Source of the DNA: an uncultured Pseudomonadota bacterium
GTDB lineage: Bacteria > Pseudomonadota > Gammaproteobacteria > Burkholderiales > Rhodocyclaceae
Length of the DNA: 64,000 nt
Assembly: GCA_946479855.1 (NCBI GenBank)
Contig: CAMLHL010000006.1
Location: 1 to 64,000, forward strand
Direction: 5' to 3'
Shown here piece after piece: positions 1 to 6,887 of the stretch; within the stretch, counting starts at the first letter, position 1, and each line of letters begins with the position of its first letter. The notes under the pieces were generated by a model, which saw only the letters and a program-made list of their open reading frames with translations, was not told the DNA's origin and made no database searches. The translations under genes were made by a program, and so were the position numbers.

Positions 1-488
1 TGCACGAAACGGCCGACGGTCGGCGCTTCCTGCTCATCCACGGCGACCAGTTCGATCAGGTGACGCGCCATCATCGCTGGGTCGCCGTGCTTGGCGACAA
101 AGCCTACGAACTCCTCGTCCGCCTCAATGCGCTGCTTTCGTGGGGGCGGCGCAAGCTTGGCCTGGCCGGTTACTGGTCGCTGGCCGGCTACGCCAAGCGC
201 AAGGTTAAGACGGCGCTCAATTTTATTTTCGATTTTGAAGAATCGGCCATACACCACGCCAGGGAGCGCGGGCTCGATGGGGTGATCTGCGGCCACATCC
301 ATTGGGCGGCGATCCGCGAGATCGACGGCCTGACTTACGTGAATTGCGGCGACTGGGTCGATTCCTGCACGGCCATCGTCGAACACTTCGACGGCCGGTT
401 GGAACTGGTGAGCTGGAGTGAAGCCCGGGCGCTCAGCCTGCTGGCGGCACCGGCGGCCGAATCGGTCGGCGAAACGATGGAGGCGTGA
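1..488 (+). CDS. Calcineurin-like metallophosphoesterase, UDP-2,3-diacylglucosamine diphosphatase-like (5' end cut by window)
   Basis: The reading frame is open from the first bases of the window, so the N-terminus lies outside it. The visible part holds an HGDQFD motif near the left edge and a CGHIH motif about 95 residues later, followed by VNCGDW. These are metal-ligand motifs of the calcineurin-like phosphoesterase fold and match LpxH-type UDP-2,3-diacylglucosamine hydrolases. The family removes UMP from UDP-diacylglucosamine in lipid A synthesis, but many paralogues have other substrates. The stop codon lies one base before the start of a glycosyltransferase gene, so the two are probably co-transcribed. 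That context suggests an envelope-lipid role rather than the housekeeping lpxH itself, which I cannot confirm. Confidence 0.75.
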   Translation, partial: HETADGRRFLLIHGDQFDQVTRHHRWVAVLGDKAYELLVRLNALLSWGRRKLGLAGYWSLAGYAKRKVKTALNFIFDFEESAIHHARERGLDGVICGHIHWAAIREIDGLTYVNCGDWVDSCTAIVEHFDGRLELVSWSEARALSLLAAPAAESVGETMEA

Positions 489-489
489 A

Positions 490-1671
490 ATGCGCATACT
501 GATGGTGTCCGATGTCTATTTCCCGCGGGTCAATGGCGTGTCGACCTCGATCGAGACTTTCCGCCGGACGCTGGCGATGCAGGGGGTCGAGGCCAGACTG
601 GTCGTGCCGCGTTACGGCGACGAAGCCGAGACGGAGGGGATCGTCCGCGTCGCCGGCCGGCCGCTGCCCGGCGATCCCGAAGACCGCCTGGTCGGCTGGC
701 GGGCGATGCACCGGGCGGTACTGGCTGCTGCGCGGGATTGCGACCTGATCCATATCCAGACCCCGTTCGTCGCCCACTACGCCGGCCTCAAGGCCGCGCG
801 CACGCTGGGGCTGCCGGTGGTCGCCACCTACCACACGTTGTTTGAGGAATACCTGCAGCACTACGCGCCGTTCATCCCGTCCGGCTGGCTATGCGGTCAG
901 GCGCGCGGCTTCTCGCGGCGGCAGTGCAACGCGCTCGACGCGGTGATCGTGCCGTCGACGGCGATGCGCCAGCGGCTGGAATCCTACGGGGTGAGTTCGC
1001 CCCTGCACGTGCTGCCGACCGGTATTCCGACGGCGCAGTTCGCCGGTGGCGACGGCCTCGCCTTCCGCCGGCACTTCGGTATTGCGGAAGATCGCCCGAT
1101 GGCCCTGTTCGTCGGCCGTGTGGCCCATGAAAAGAATATCGGTTTCCTGCTCGAAGCGCTGGTTCACGCCCGCCTGATGCGGCCGGAGGTGCTGCTCGTC
1201 GTCGCTGGCGAAGGCCCGGCGATGGCTGATCTGAAAACCCGGACGGCGGCGCTCGGTCTAGCCGATGCAGTCATTTTCATCGGCTATCTCGACCGCCGGC
1301 AGGCGTTGCCCGACTGCTATGCGGCGGCCGATGTCTTTGTCTTTGCCTCGCGCACCGAAACCCAGGGCCTGGTCTTGCTCGAAGCGATGGCGGCCGGTCT
1401 GCCGGTCATTGCCTTGTCCGAGATGGGGACCACCGACATCCTGGCGCCGGCTCGCGGCGCCTTCTCGCCCCCCGGCGAGGCCAAGGCCTTCGGCGAGACG
1501 CTCGGCCATTTTCTCAATCACCCGGCGGCCTGGCGCCATCTTTACGACGAGGCGCCGCGCTATGCGCAGGAATGGACGGACGTGGCGATGGCCGAACGGC
1601 TGGCGCGTCTCTATGGCGAGCTGGCCGGGTTGAAAATTGCCCCGCCCAGGCCGTTGACCGTCGCAGCGTGA
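490..1671 (+). CDS. GT4-family glycosyltransferase
   Basis: A 393-residue GT-B fold glycosyltransferase. The N-terminus (MRILMVSDVYFPRVNGVS) is the classic donor-independent Rossmann start, and the C-terminal half has VGRVAHEKN and an E-x7-E motif (TETQGLVLLEA) that bind the nucleotide-sugar donor with retention of configuration. The start at 490 is chosen because a GGAGG sits about seven bases upstream and the homologous region begins there; longer in-frame extensions would overlap the phosphoesterase. It resembles alpha-mannosyl or glucosyl transferases that decorate lipids. Its neighbours are a lipid phosphatase, diacylglycerol kinase and a second GT4 enzyme, so a glycolipid acceptor is inferred. 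The exact sugar is unknown. Confidence 0.85.
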   Translation: MRILMVSDVYFPRVNGVSTSIETFRRTLAMQGVEARLVVPRYGDEAETEGIVRVAGRPLPGDPEDRLVGWRAMHRAVLAAARDCDLIHIQTPFVAHYAGLKAARTLGLPVVATYHTLFEEYLQHYAPFIPSGWLCGQARGFSRRQCNALDAVIVPSTAMRQRLESYGVSSPLHVLPTGIPTAQFAGGDGLAFRRHFGIAEDRPMALFVGRVAHEKNIGFLLEALVHARLMRPEVLLVVAGEGPAMADLKTRTAALGLADAVIFIGYLDRRQALPDCYAAADVFVFASRTETQGLVLLEAMAAGLPVIALSEMGTTDILAPARGAFSPPGEAKAFGETLGHFLNHPAAWRHLYDEAPRYAQEWTDVAMAERLARLYGELAGLKIAPPRPLTVAA

Positions 1672-1797
1672 GTGCCGGATGCCTGCCGCCGCAAGCCGGA
1701 CAATGCATGGGCACTGGCCGTCACGGTTGGGTCGTCGCGGCGCTGTCATCAAAACTTAGCGCGGCCTGATTACCGTAAGCGCTTTCACGGAGACGCC

Positions 1798-2214
1798 ATG
1801 CCGGAACCCTCACTGCACGAGCTGGGCCTCGATCCCGCCAACGAATCGCCCTTCAAGGGCAAGACCGGCTTGCGCCGGGTCTGGAATGCCTTCAACTACT
1901 CGATCGCCGGCCTGAAAGCCGCCTACCTGTGCGAAGACGCCTTCCGTCAGGAAGTCTGGCTGGCGGTGCTGCTGATTCCCGCCGCCTGTCTGCTGCCGGT
2001 GTCCTGGCTGGGGCGCGGCCTGATGATCGCCAGCCTGCTGGTCGTGCTGGTCGTCGAACTGCTCAATTCGGCCATTGAGGCGGTGGTCGACCGCGTCGGC
2101 CTGGAAAACCACCGTCTGGCCAAGCGTGCCAAGGACATCGGCAGCGCCGCGGTGCTCGTCTCGCTGCTCATGGTCATCGTCGTCTGGGCCTGTGTGCTGC
2201 TGGAGATTGCCTGA
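1798..2214 (+). CDS. dgkA: Diacylglycerol kinase
   Basis: A 138-residue integral membrane enzyme that phosphorylates diacylglycerol to phosphatidic acid in the inner membrane, recycling lipid released during envelope glycan synthesis. The signature ELLNSAIEAVVDRVG and the preceding KAAYLCEDAFRQE are diagnostic, with three hydrophobic helices in the C-terminal two thirds. The protein is slightly longer than the about 120-residue E. coli enzyme because of a polar N-terminal stretch of about 20 residues. The ATG at 1798 is the first start in a sensible context. The stop overlaps the ATG of the next glycosyltransferase by one base, which implies translational coupling. Placement between two glycosyltransferases fits a lipid-sugar pathway that generates diacylglycerol. 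Confidence 0.93.
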   Translation: MPEPSLHELGLDPANESPFKGKTGLRRVWNAFNYSIAGLKAAYLCEDAFRQEVWLAVLLIPAACLLPVSWLGRGLMIASLLVVLVVELLNSAIEAVVDRVGLENHRLAKRAKDIGSAAVLVSLLMVIVVWACVLLEIA

Positions 2215-3335
2215 TGTCGATGAGCATCGCCTTCGTCACTGAAACCTTTCCGCCCGAGGTCAATGGCGTCGCGATGACCGTCGGCCGTCTGGTCGGCGGT
2301 CTGCGCGAGCGCGGCCACCGGGTCAGCATTGTCCGGCCGCGCCAGAACAAGGGCGATGCCGGCAGCGAGCACGAACTGGCCTTGCCCGGCCTGCCACTGC
2401 CCGGCTATCCCGGGCTGCGCTTCGGCTTGCCGGCCGGTCGGCGGCTGGCCCGGCACTGGCGCCAGCAGCGACCGGACCTCGTGCATGTGGTGACCGAAGG
2501 GCCGCTCGGCTGGTCGGCGGTCAGCGTCGCCCGCCAGTTGGGAATTCCGGTGACTTCCGGTTTTCACACCAATTTCGACCGCTACAGCGTCCATTACGGC
2601 GTCGGCTGGATGCGCCCGGCGGTCGCCGCCTACCTGCGCACCCTGCATCGCCGGACGCGGGCCACCATGGTGCCGACGGCGGCGCTGGCCGCCGACCTGG
2701 CCGGCGAAGGGCTGAGCGGCGTGCGCGTGGTCGGCCGCGGCGTCGATACCCAACTGTTCGACCCGGCCCGACGCAGCGAGCGCCTGCGCGCCGAGTGGGG
2801 CGTTGCCGCCGCTGCGCCGGTGTGCCTGTATGTCGGCCGGATGGCGGCGGAAAAGAATCTGGCGCTGGTCGAAAAGACCTTTGCGGCGATTCATCTCCGC
2901 CAGCCGCAGGCAAAGATGGTCTGGGTGGGCGACGGTCCGTCGGCCCGGCAACTGGCCGCCGCACATCCCGGGCACCATTTTGCCGGCCTGCGGCTGGGGG
3001 ACGATCTGGCGACCCATTACGCCAGCGCCGACCTCTTTCTCTTCCCCAGTCTGACCGAGACTTATGGCAACGTTGTTGCCGAGGCTATGGCCAGCGGCCT
3101 GCCGGTGCTGGCCTACCGTAGCGCGGCTGCCGCCGAACTGATCGTCGGGGGCGAGAATGGCCGCCTGGCGGCGCCCGGGGACGAGACCGGCTACGTGGCA
3201 GCGGCGCTGGAGCTGCTTGCCTTGCCGGAGCGTTTGCCGCTGCTCGGAGCGGCGGCCCGGTGCTCGATGCTGCAGCACCAATGGGCGGTGGTCGTCGAGC
3301 GCTTCGAAACGGTGCTCCGGGAGGCTCTGGTCTGA
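2214..3335 (+). CDS. GT4-family glycosyltransferase (MgtA/SqdX-like)
   Basis: A 373-residue GT-B glycosyltransferase, paralogous in architecture to the enzyme two genes upstream. It starts with SIAFVTETFPPEVNGVA, carries SGFHTNF in the acceptor domain, VGRMAAEKN in the donor domain, and an E-x7-E motif (TETYGNVVAEA). This pattern is typical of the bacterial group that includes GDP-mannose-dependent alpha-mannosyltransferases and the sulfoquinovosyl transferase SqdX, enzymes that glycosylate diacylglycerol-type lipids. Translation starts at an ATG overlapping the dgkA stop; a second ATG two codons later is also possible. The tight coupling to dgkA is the best hint for a diacylglycerol-linked acceptor. 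Donor specificity cannot be read from sequence. Confidence 0.83.
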   Translation: MSMSIAFVTETFPPEVNGVAMTVGRLVGGLRERGHRVSIVRPRQNKGDAGSEHELALPGLPLPGYPGLRFGLPAGRRLARHWRQQRPDLVHVVTEGPLGWSAVSVARQLGIPVTSGFHTNFDRYSVHYGVGWMRPAVAAYLRTLHRRTRATMVPTAALAADLAGEGLSGVRVVGRGVDTQLFDPARRSERLRAEWGVAAAAPVCLYVGRMAAEKNLALVEKTFAAIHLRQPQAKMVWVGDGPSARQLAAAHPGHHFAGLRLGDDLATHYASADLFLFPSLTETYGNVVAEAMASGLPVLAYRSAAAAELIVGGENGRLAAPGDETGYVAAALELLALPERLPLLGAAARCSMLQHQWAVVVERFETVLREALV

Positions 3336-3381
3336 TGAGGCAGGCCGCGCAGGCGCGGATGGAGCGAAACGGCGGCCGCCC

Positions 3382-3759
3382 CTAGGCGGGAAACATCTTT
3401 TCCAGGCGCTGGTGCAGGGCGGTCGGCGTGAAGGGTTTGACGATATAGCCGGCCGCACCGCACTGCATGGCATCGATGACGTTGTTGCGCTGGCCTTCGG
3501 CGGTCAGCATCAGAACCGGGATGTGCGCCAGTTCGGGATTGGCCTTGATTGCCCTGAGCAGTTCGAGACCGTCCATTTCCGGCATGTGCCAGTCGGAAAT
3601 GACGAGGCCGATGCGCTTGTTCTCCGCCAGGCGAGCCAGGGCTGTTCGGCCGTTGGAGGCCTGGGTGATGTCGGTGAAGCCGAGTTTCTTGAGGACTTCG
3701 GCGACGACACTGCGCATTGAGGCGAAGTCATCGACAACGAGGGCAGCGGGTTGGCTCAT
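3382..3759 (-). CDS. Single-domain response regulator (CheY-like)
   Basis: A 125-residue stand-alone receiver domain with all key residues: acidic pair D10/D11, phospho-acceptor D56 in ISDWHMPEMDG, T86 and K108 in YIVKPF. No output domain is present, so it must act by protein contact, as CheY or a phosphorelay intermediate does. No histidine kinase, chemotaxis or flagellar gene is nearby, so its partner is encoded elsewhere. The start at 3759 (MSQPAAL) is preferred over an upstream ATG because receiver domains begin a few residues before the VVDD strand. It is convergent with the upstream glycosyltransferase operon. Confidence 0.88.
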   Translation of the reverse strand: MSQPAALVVDDFASMRSVVAEVLKKLGFTDITQASNGRTALARLAENKRIGLVISDWHMPEMDGLELLRAIKANPELAHIPVLMLTAEGQRNNVIDAMQCGAAGYIVKPFTPTALHQRLEKMFPA

Positions 3760-3803
3760 GGCGCGGCAGTGTTCCATCCCGTTGGCATCGTTGTCAAGCC
3801 GTT

Positions 3804-4418
3804 TCAGCCCGGGCTGCGGCGAATCCCGATGACCGCCGGGTCGTCTGCATGGCTGAGCAACAGGCGCTCGACGCGTTCCTGCCAGAGCTCACCGAACAGC
3901 CGCCGGGCTGCCGCATCGGCGGTGCCGTGAATGACGGCCGGCAGCAGTTCGCCGAGACGCGGGTCGGCGGCGACCGAATGAGGCCGAAACGTGCAGTCGA
4001 CCGCAGCATTCGTATCGAGACGGCGGAACGCCATGCCGGCGACGCCGGCAACGCCGAATTCGAGTAGCCCGCGCCGGACGTACTGGCCGCCCAGTCCCTT
4101 GAAGCCGCCGTCGCCAGCCGCTCCGGTGAGCAGCGTGGCGACGCTGGCGATGACGCCGGCGACGCCACTGTCGAGGCTTTCCGGCAGGGCGACGGCAATG
4201 TTGCCGCGCACCGGGATTGCGTCGCCATAGAGTTCGCGCAGGGCGCGAACGCTCATCAGCCAGGCGCCGGCCACGGTCGGGCAGGAATGCCCGGCCAGTT
4301 TGACGGCGTCGGCGAAGCGGTATTCGATCAGCCCGCCTTCCGCTGCGCCGAGCAGTTCGGCCAGCGGGTCACGCAGGGTGAGGGCGGGAATGCGGGTAAA
4401 AAATTCGGGAAAGGCCAT
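3804..4418 (-). CDS. FmdE-like domain protein of unknown function
   Basis: A 204-residue soluble protein I do not recognise with certainty. A central GHSCPTVAGAW motif followed by RALRELYG resembles the N-terminal part of the FmdE family (named from formylmethanofuran dehydrogenase operons), in which a conserved H-x-CP segment probably binds metal. Other conserved-looking pieces are GGFKGLGGQY and a second Cys in DCTF. There is no signal peptide or membrane segment. It lies between a CheY-like gene and gloA on the same strand, with 62 bases to gloA, so it may share that transcript. Function is unknown; a metal-binding or pterin-related role is only a guess. Confidence 0.55.
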   Translation of the reverse strand: MAFPEFFTRIPALTLRDPLAELLGAAEGGLIEYRFADAVKLAGHSCPTVAGAWLMSVRALRELYGDAIPVRGNIAVALPESLDSGVAGVIASVATLLTGAAGDGGFKGLGGQYVRRGLLEFGVAGVAGMAFRRLDTNAAVDCTFRPHSVAADPRLGELLPAVIHGTADAAARRLFGELWQERVERLLLSHADDPAVIGIRRSPG

Positions 4419-4480
4419 GCGAATCTCCTGGGGGGAGTCGCCAGTATCGAGCCTGCCGATCCCGGCGGCCTTGATGTCGG

Positions 4481-4864
4481 TCAGGCGCGCTGGATCAGTT
4501 CGACCTTATAGCCGTCCGGATCTTCGACGAAGGCGATGATGGTCTGCCCGTGTTTCATCGGCCCGGCTTCACGCACCACCTTGCCGCCGCGCTCGCGGAT
4601 CGCGGCACAGGCTGCCGCCGCGTCGGGTACGGCCAGTGCGATGTGGCCATAGCCGTTGCCGAGGTCGTAGGCCGGCGTGTCCCAGTTGTGAGTCAGTTCG
4701 AGGACGGCGTCCTTGTCCTCATCGCCGTAGCCGACGAAGGCCAGCGTGAAGCGGCCATCCGGGTAGTCCTGGCGGCGGAGCAGTCGCATGCCGAGGACTT
4801 CGGTGTAGAAGGCGATCGATTGGTCGAGATTGCCGACACGGAGCATGGTGTGCAGGATGCGCAT
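4481..4864 (-). CDS. gloA: Lactoylglutathione lyase (glyoxalase I)
   Basis: A 127-residue vicinal-oxygen-chelate fold enzyme that isomerises the methylglyoxal-glutathione hemithioacetal to S-lactoylglutathione in the cytoplasm. The N-terminal [17 protein letters not shown] and the GYGHIALAV and [10 protein letters not shown] segments carry the metal ligands (His, Glu, His, Glu) expected for the Ni/Co-type bacterial enzyme; the length matches the about 130-residue E. coli GloA. It lies nine bases downstream of the YgjP-like metallopeptidase gene, so it is likely the distal part of the operon running from gmhB through plsC. Confidence 0.95.
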   Translation of the reverse strand: MRILHTMLRVGNLDQSIAFYTEVLGMRLLRRQDYPDGRFTLAFVGYGDEDKDAVLELTHNWDTPAYDLGNGYGHIALAVPDAAAACAAIRERGGKVVREAGPMKHGQTIIAFVEDPDGYKVELIQRA

Positions 4865-4873
4865 GGATTTTCC

Positions 4874-5593
4874 TTAAAAGTGGGGGATTTGCCGGGCCAG
4901 GTGGCGCAGTTCGCGGCGCCGGACCTGCCAGTCCGGGCAGAGCTGTTCCACCACAGACCAGAAGCGCGGGCTGTGGTTCATTTCCTTGAGGTGGGCCAGT
5001 TCGTGGCAGACGACATAATCGACGACTGGCAGGGGCATCAGGAGCAGCCGCCAGTTCAGCGCGATGTTGCCGCGGTGGTTGCAGCTGCCCCAGCGTGTGC
5101 GGGCCGACGACAGGCGCAAGGGCGGCGGGGCGACGCCAAGCCGCGGGGCGTGCATGGCCAGGCGTTCGCCGAAGACTTCACGTGCTCTTTCGCGCAGTGC
5201 CTTTTCGAGCAGGTTGTTGGCGTCATCGTCCGGCCCGACGCGCAGATAGAGCCGGCCCGGGCCAAACTGCCAGCGTGTTCGGCCGATGCGGGTGAATGCT
5301 ACGGTCAACGGTTCGCCGAGGGCAAAAACCACCGCGCCGTCGGTGACCTCGAACTTGCCGGGGGCGGGGCGCTCGCGCCAGGCGGTAAGCTTGTCGAGTA
5401 CCCACTGGCCGTGCTCGTGGATCAGCTTCTCGATGTCGCCGAGGCGGGCCCGGGTCGGGGCGCCGACGCGCAGGCCGCGGTGGTCGATGGAGAGGCCGAT
5501 GGTGCGTCGCTGGCTGCGCCGTAACTGATAGCTGACATCCGCCCCGGCAATGGCGATGCGGTGGCTGGTTTCAGGTAGCGTTGTGCGAGGCAT
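4874..5593 (-). CDS. YgjP-like metal-dependent hydrolase (DUF45, M48-type)
   Basis: A 239-residue protein with the zinc-peptidase motif HELAHLKEMNHSPRFW near the C-terminus, in which the two His and Glu of HExxH plus a downstream His form the expected metal site. The N-terminal YQLRRSQRRTIGLSID and the RWGSCNHRGNIALNWRL block are signatures of the YgjP/DUF45 family. The cellular substrate of this family is not established. The coding region overlaps the 3' end of plsC by 23 bases, indicating tight transcriptional coupling. There is no signal peptide, so it is expected to be cytoplasmic. Confidence 0.88.
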   Translation of the reverse strand: MPRTTLPETSHRIAIAGADVSYQLRRSQRRTIGLSIDHRGLRVGAPTRARLGDIEKLIHEHGQWVLDKLTAWRERPAPGKFEVTDGAVVFALGEPLTVAFTRIGRTRWQFGPGRLYLRVGPDDDANNLLEKALRERAREVFGERLAMHAPRLGVAPPPLRLSSARTRWGSCNHRGNIALNWRLLLMPLPVVDYVVCHELAHLKEMNHSPRFWSVVEQLCPDWQVRRRELRHLARQIPHF

Positions 5594-6323
5594 TCGAATA
5601 GCGATGCGGCGAGATGCGGTGCATTTCGCTCTCGATCCATTCCTCGGCCCGCCGATTGACCTCGGCTTCGCTCAGGCCGGTGGCATCGAAGGCCGGGCCG
5701 ATGCTGACGGTGACGGTGCCCGGCTTCTTCAGGAAAGCCTGGCGCGGCCACAGTTCGCCGGCGTTGTGGGCGACCGGCACGACCTTGCAACCGACGTGGG
5801 TGGCCAAGTAGGCGCCCCCCGGCTTGTAGCGTTTCTTGTGGCCCGGCGCGACGCGCGTGCCTTCGGGAAAGAGGATGACGTAGAAGCCCTGTTTCAGCCG
5901 CTCGCGGCCCTGGGTGACGACCTGGTCGAGCGCATCCTTGCCGGCGGCACGGTCGATCGAGATCATTTTCATCGCGGCCAGGCCCCAGCCGATCAGCGGC
6001 ACCTTGAGCAGCTCTTTCTTGAGCACGAAGACGCAGTAGGCGCCTTTCGGCACATAGTCCTGCAGCGTCATGGTTTCCCAGGCCGACTGGTGCTTGGCGA
6101 GAATGACACAGGGTTCCTTCGGCATGTTTTCCAGGCCGACGACCAGGGGGCGGATGCCGAGGATGTTCTCGACCCCGAACTGGATGCCGAGCCGCCACAG
6201 CTTGCCGAGGCGGTAACCCCAGAGGCCGCGCAGGGCGAGAGCGCCAATGACCACCAGCGGCGCCGTGACCACCGACCAGACGATGGCGTAGGCCATGAAC
6301 AGCGAGGAACGGAGGGCGTTCAT
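5571..6323 (-). CDS. plsC: 1-acyl-sn-glycerol-3-phosphate acyltransferase
   Basis: A 250-residue membrane-associated acyltransferase that converts lysophosphatidic acid to phosphatidic acid. The N-terminal 45 residues form hydrophobic membrane-binding segments. The catalytic block reads KHQSAWET, an H-x4-E variant of the usual H-x4-D motif that is common in betaproteobacterial homologues, followed by FPEGTR about 80 residues later. The start overlaps the gmhB stop by four bases and the end overlaps the YgjP-like gene, making gmhB-plsC-ygjP-gloA one likely operon of envelope precursor genes with a detoxification gene at its end. Confidence 0.92.
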   Translation of the reverse strand: MNALRSSLFMAYAIVWSVVTAPLVVIGALALRGLWGYRLGKLWRLGIQFGVENILGIRPLVVGLENMPKEPCVILAKHQSAWETMTLQDYVPKGAYCVFVLKKELLKVPLIGWGLAAMKMISIDRAAGKDALDQVVTQGRERLKQGFYVILFPEGTRVAPGHKKRYKPGGAYLATHVGCKVVPVAHNAGELWPRQAFLKKPGTVTVSIGPAFDATGLSEAEVNRRAEEWIESEMHRISPHRYSNASHNAT

Positions 6324-6871
6324 TTCTTCTCTTTGATCAGGATGTGGTCAACCGCGGCGGCTAGATCGGGGAATTCCAGCGTGCCTTCCGGCAAGGTTTC
6401 TTCTGCCTTGGTTTTCGCGCCCTTGCCGGTGAGCACCAGGATCGGCTGGCAGCCGGCGGTGGCACAGGCCTGCAGGTCACGCAGCGAATCGCCGATGGCC
6501 GGCACGCCTTTCAGATCGATGTTCAGCGTTTCGGAAATGCGCTTGAACATGCCCGGTTTCGGCTTGCGGCATTCGCATTTCGAGTCGGCGGCGTGCGGGC
6601 AGTAGAAAATGGCATCGATCCGCCCGCCCAGCGCCACGGCCGCCTTGTGCATCTTGCTGTGGATCTGGTTGAGCATTTCCATGTCGAACAGGCCGCGCCC
6701 GACGCCCGACTGGTTGGTCGCGACGACCACCTTGTAGCCGCTCTGGCTGAGCCGGGCGATGGCCTCCAGGCTGCCCGGGATCGGTTTCCATTCGGCCGGA
6801 TTCTTGATGAACTGGGCAGAATCGAAGTTGATCACGCCGTCGCGGTCGAGGATGACGAGCTTGGTGGGCAT
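6320..6871 (-). CDS. gmhB: D-glycero-beta-D-manno-heptose-1,7-bisphosphate 7-phosphatase
   Basis: A 183-residue HAD-superfamily phosphatase that removes the C7 phosphate in ADP-heptose synthesis for the lipopolysaccharide inner core. It has the HAD motif LDRDGVIN at the N-terminus, TNQSGVGRG as motif II, the zinc loop CPHAADSKCECRKPKP characteristic of GmhB, and GDSLRDLQA as motif IV. The length matches the about 190-residue family. It starts 16 bases after the glyS stop on the same strand, so read-through from the glycyl-tRNA synthetase genes is possible. It overlaps plsC by four bases. Confidence 0.94.
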   Translation of the reverse strand: MPTKLVILDRDGVINFDSAQFIKNPAEWKPIPGSLEAIARLSQSGYKVVVATNQSGVGRGLFDMEMLNQIHSKMHKAAVALGGRIDAIFYCPHAADSKCECRKPKPGMFKRISETLNIDLKGVPAIGDSLRDLQACATAGCQPILVLTGKGAKTKAEETLPEGTLEFPDLAAAVDHILIKEKK

Positions 6872-6887
6872 GGCGGCCTCCCGGCGT

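Noticed and set aside
1947..3473. Long minus-strand frame opposite dgkA and the second glycosyltransferase
   Set aside because: No recognisable protein; it is antisense to two well-supported genes.
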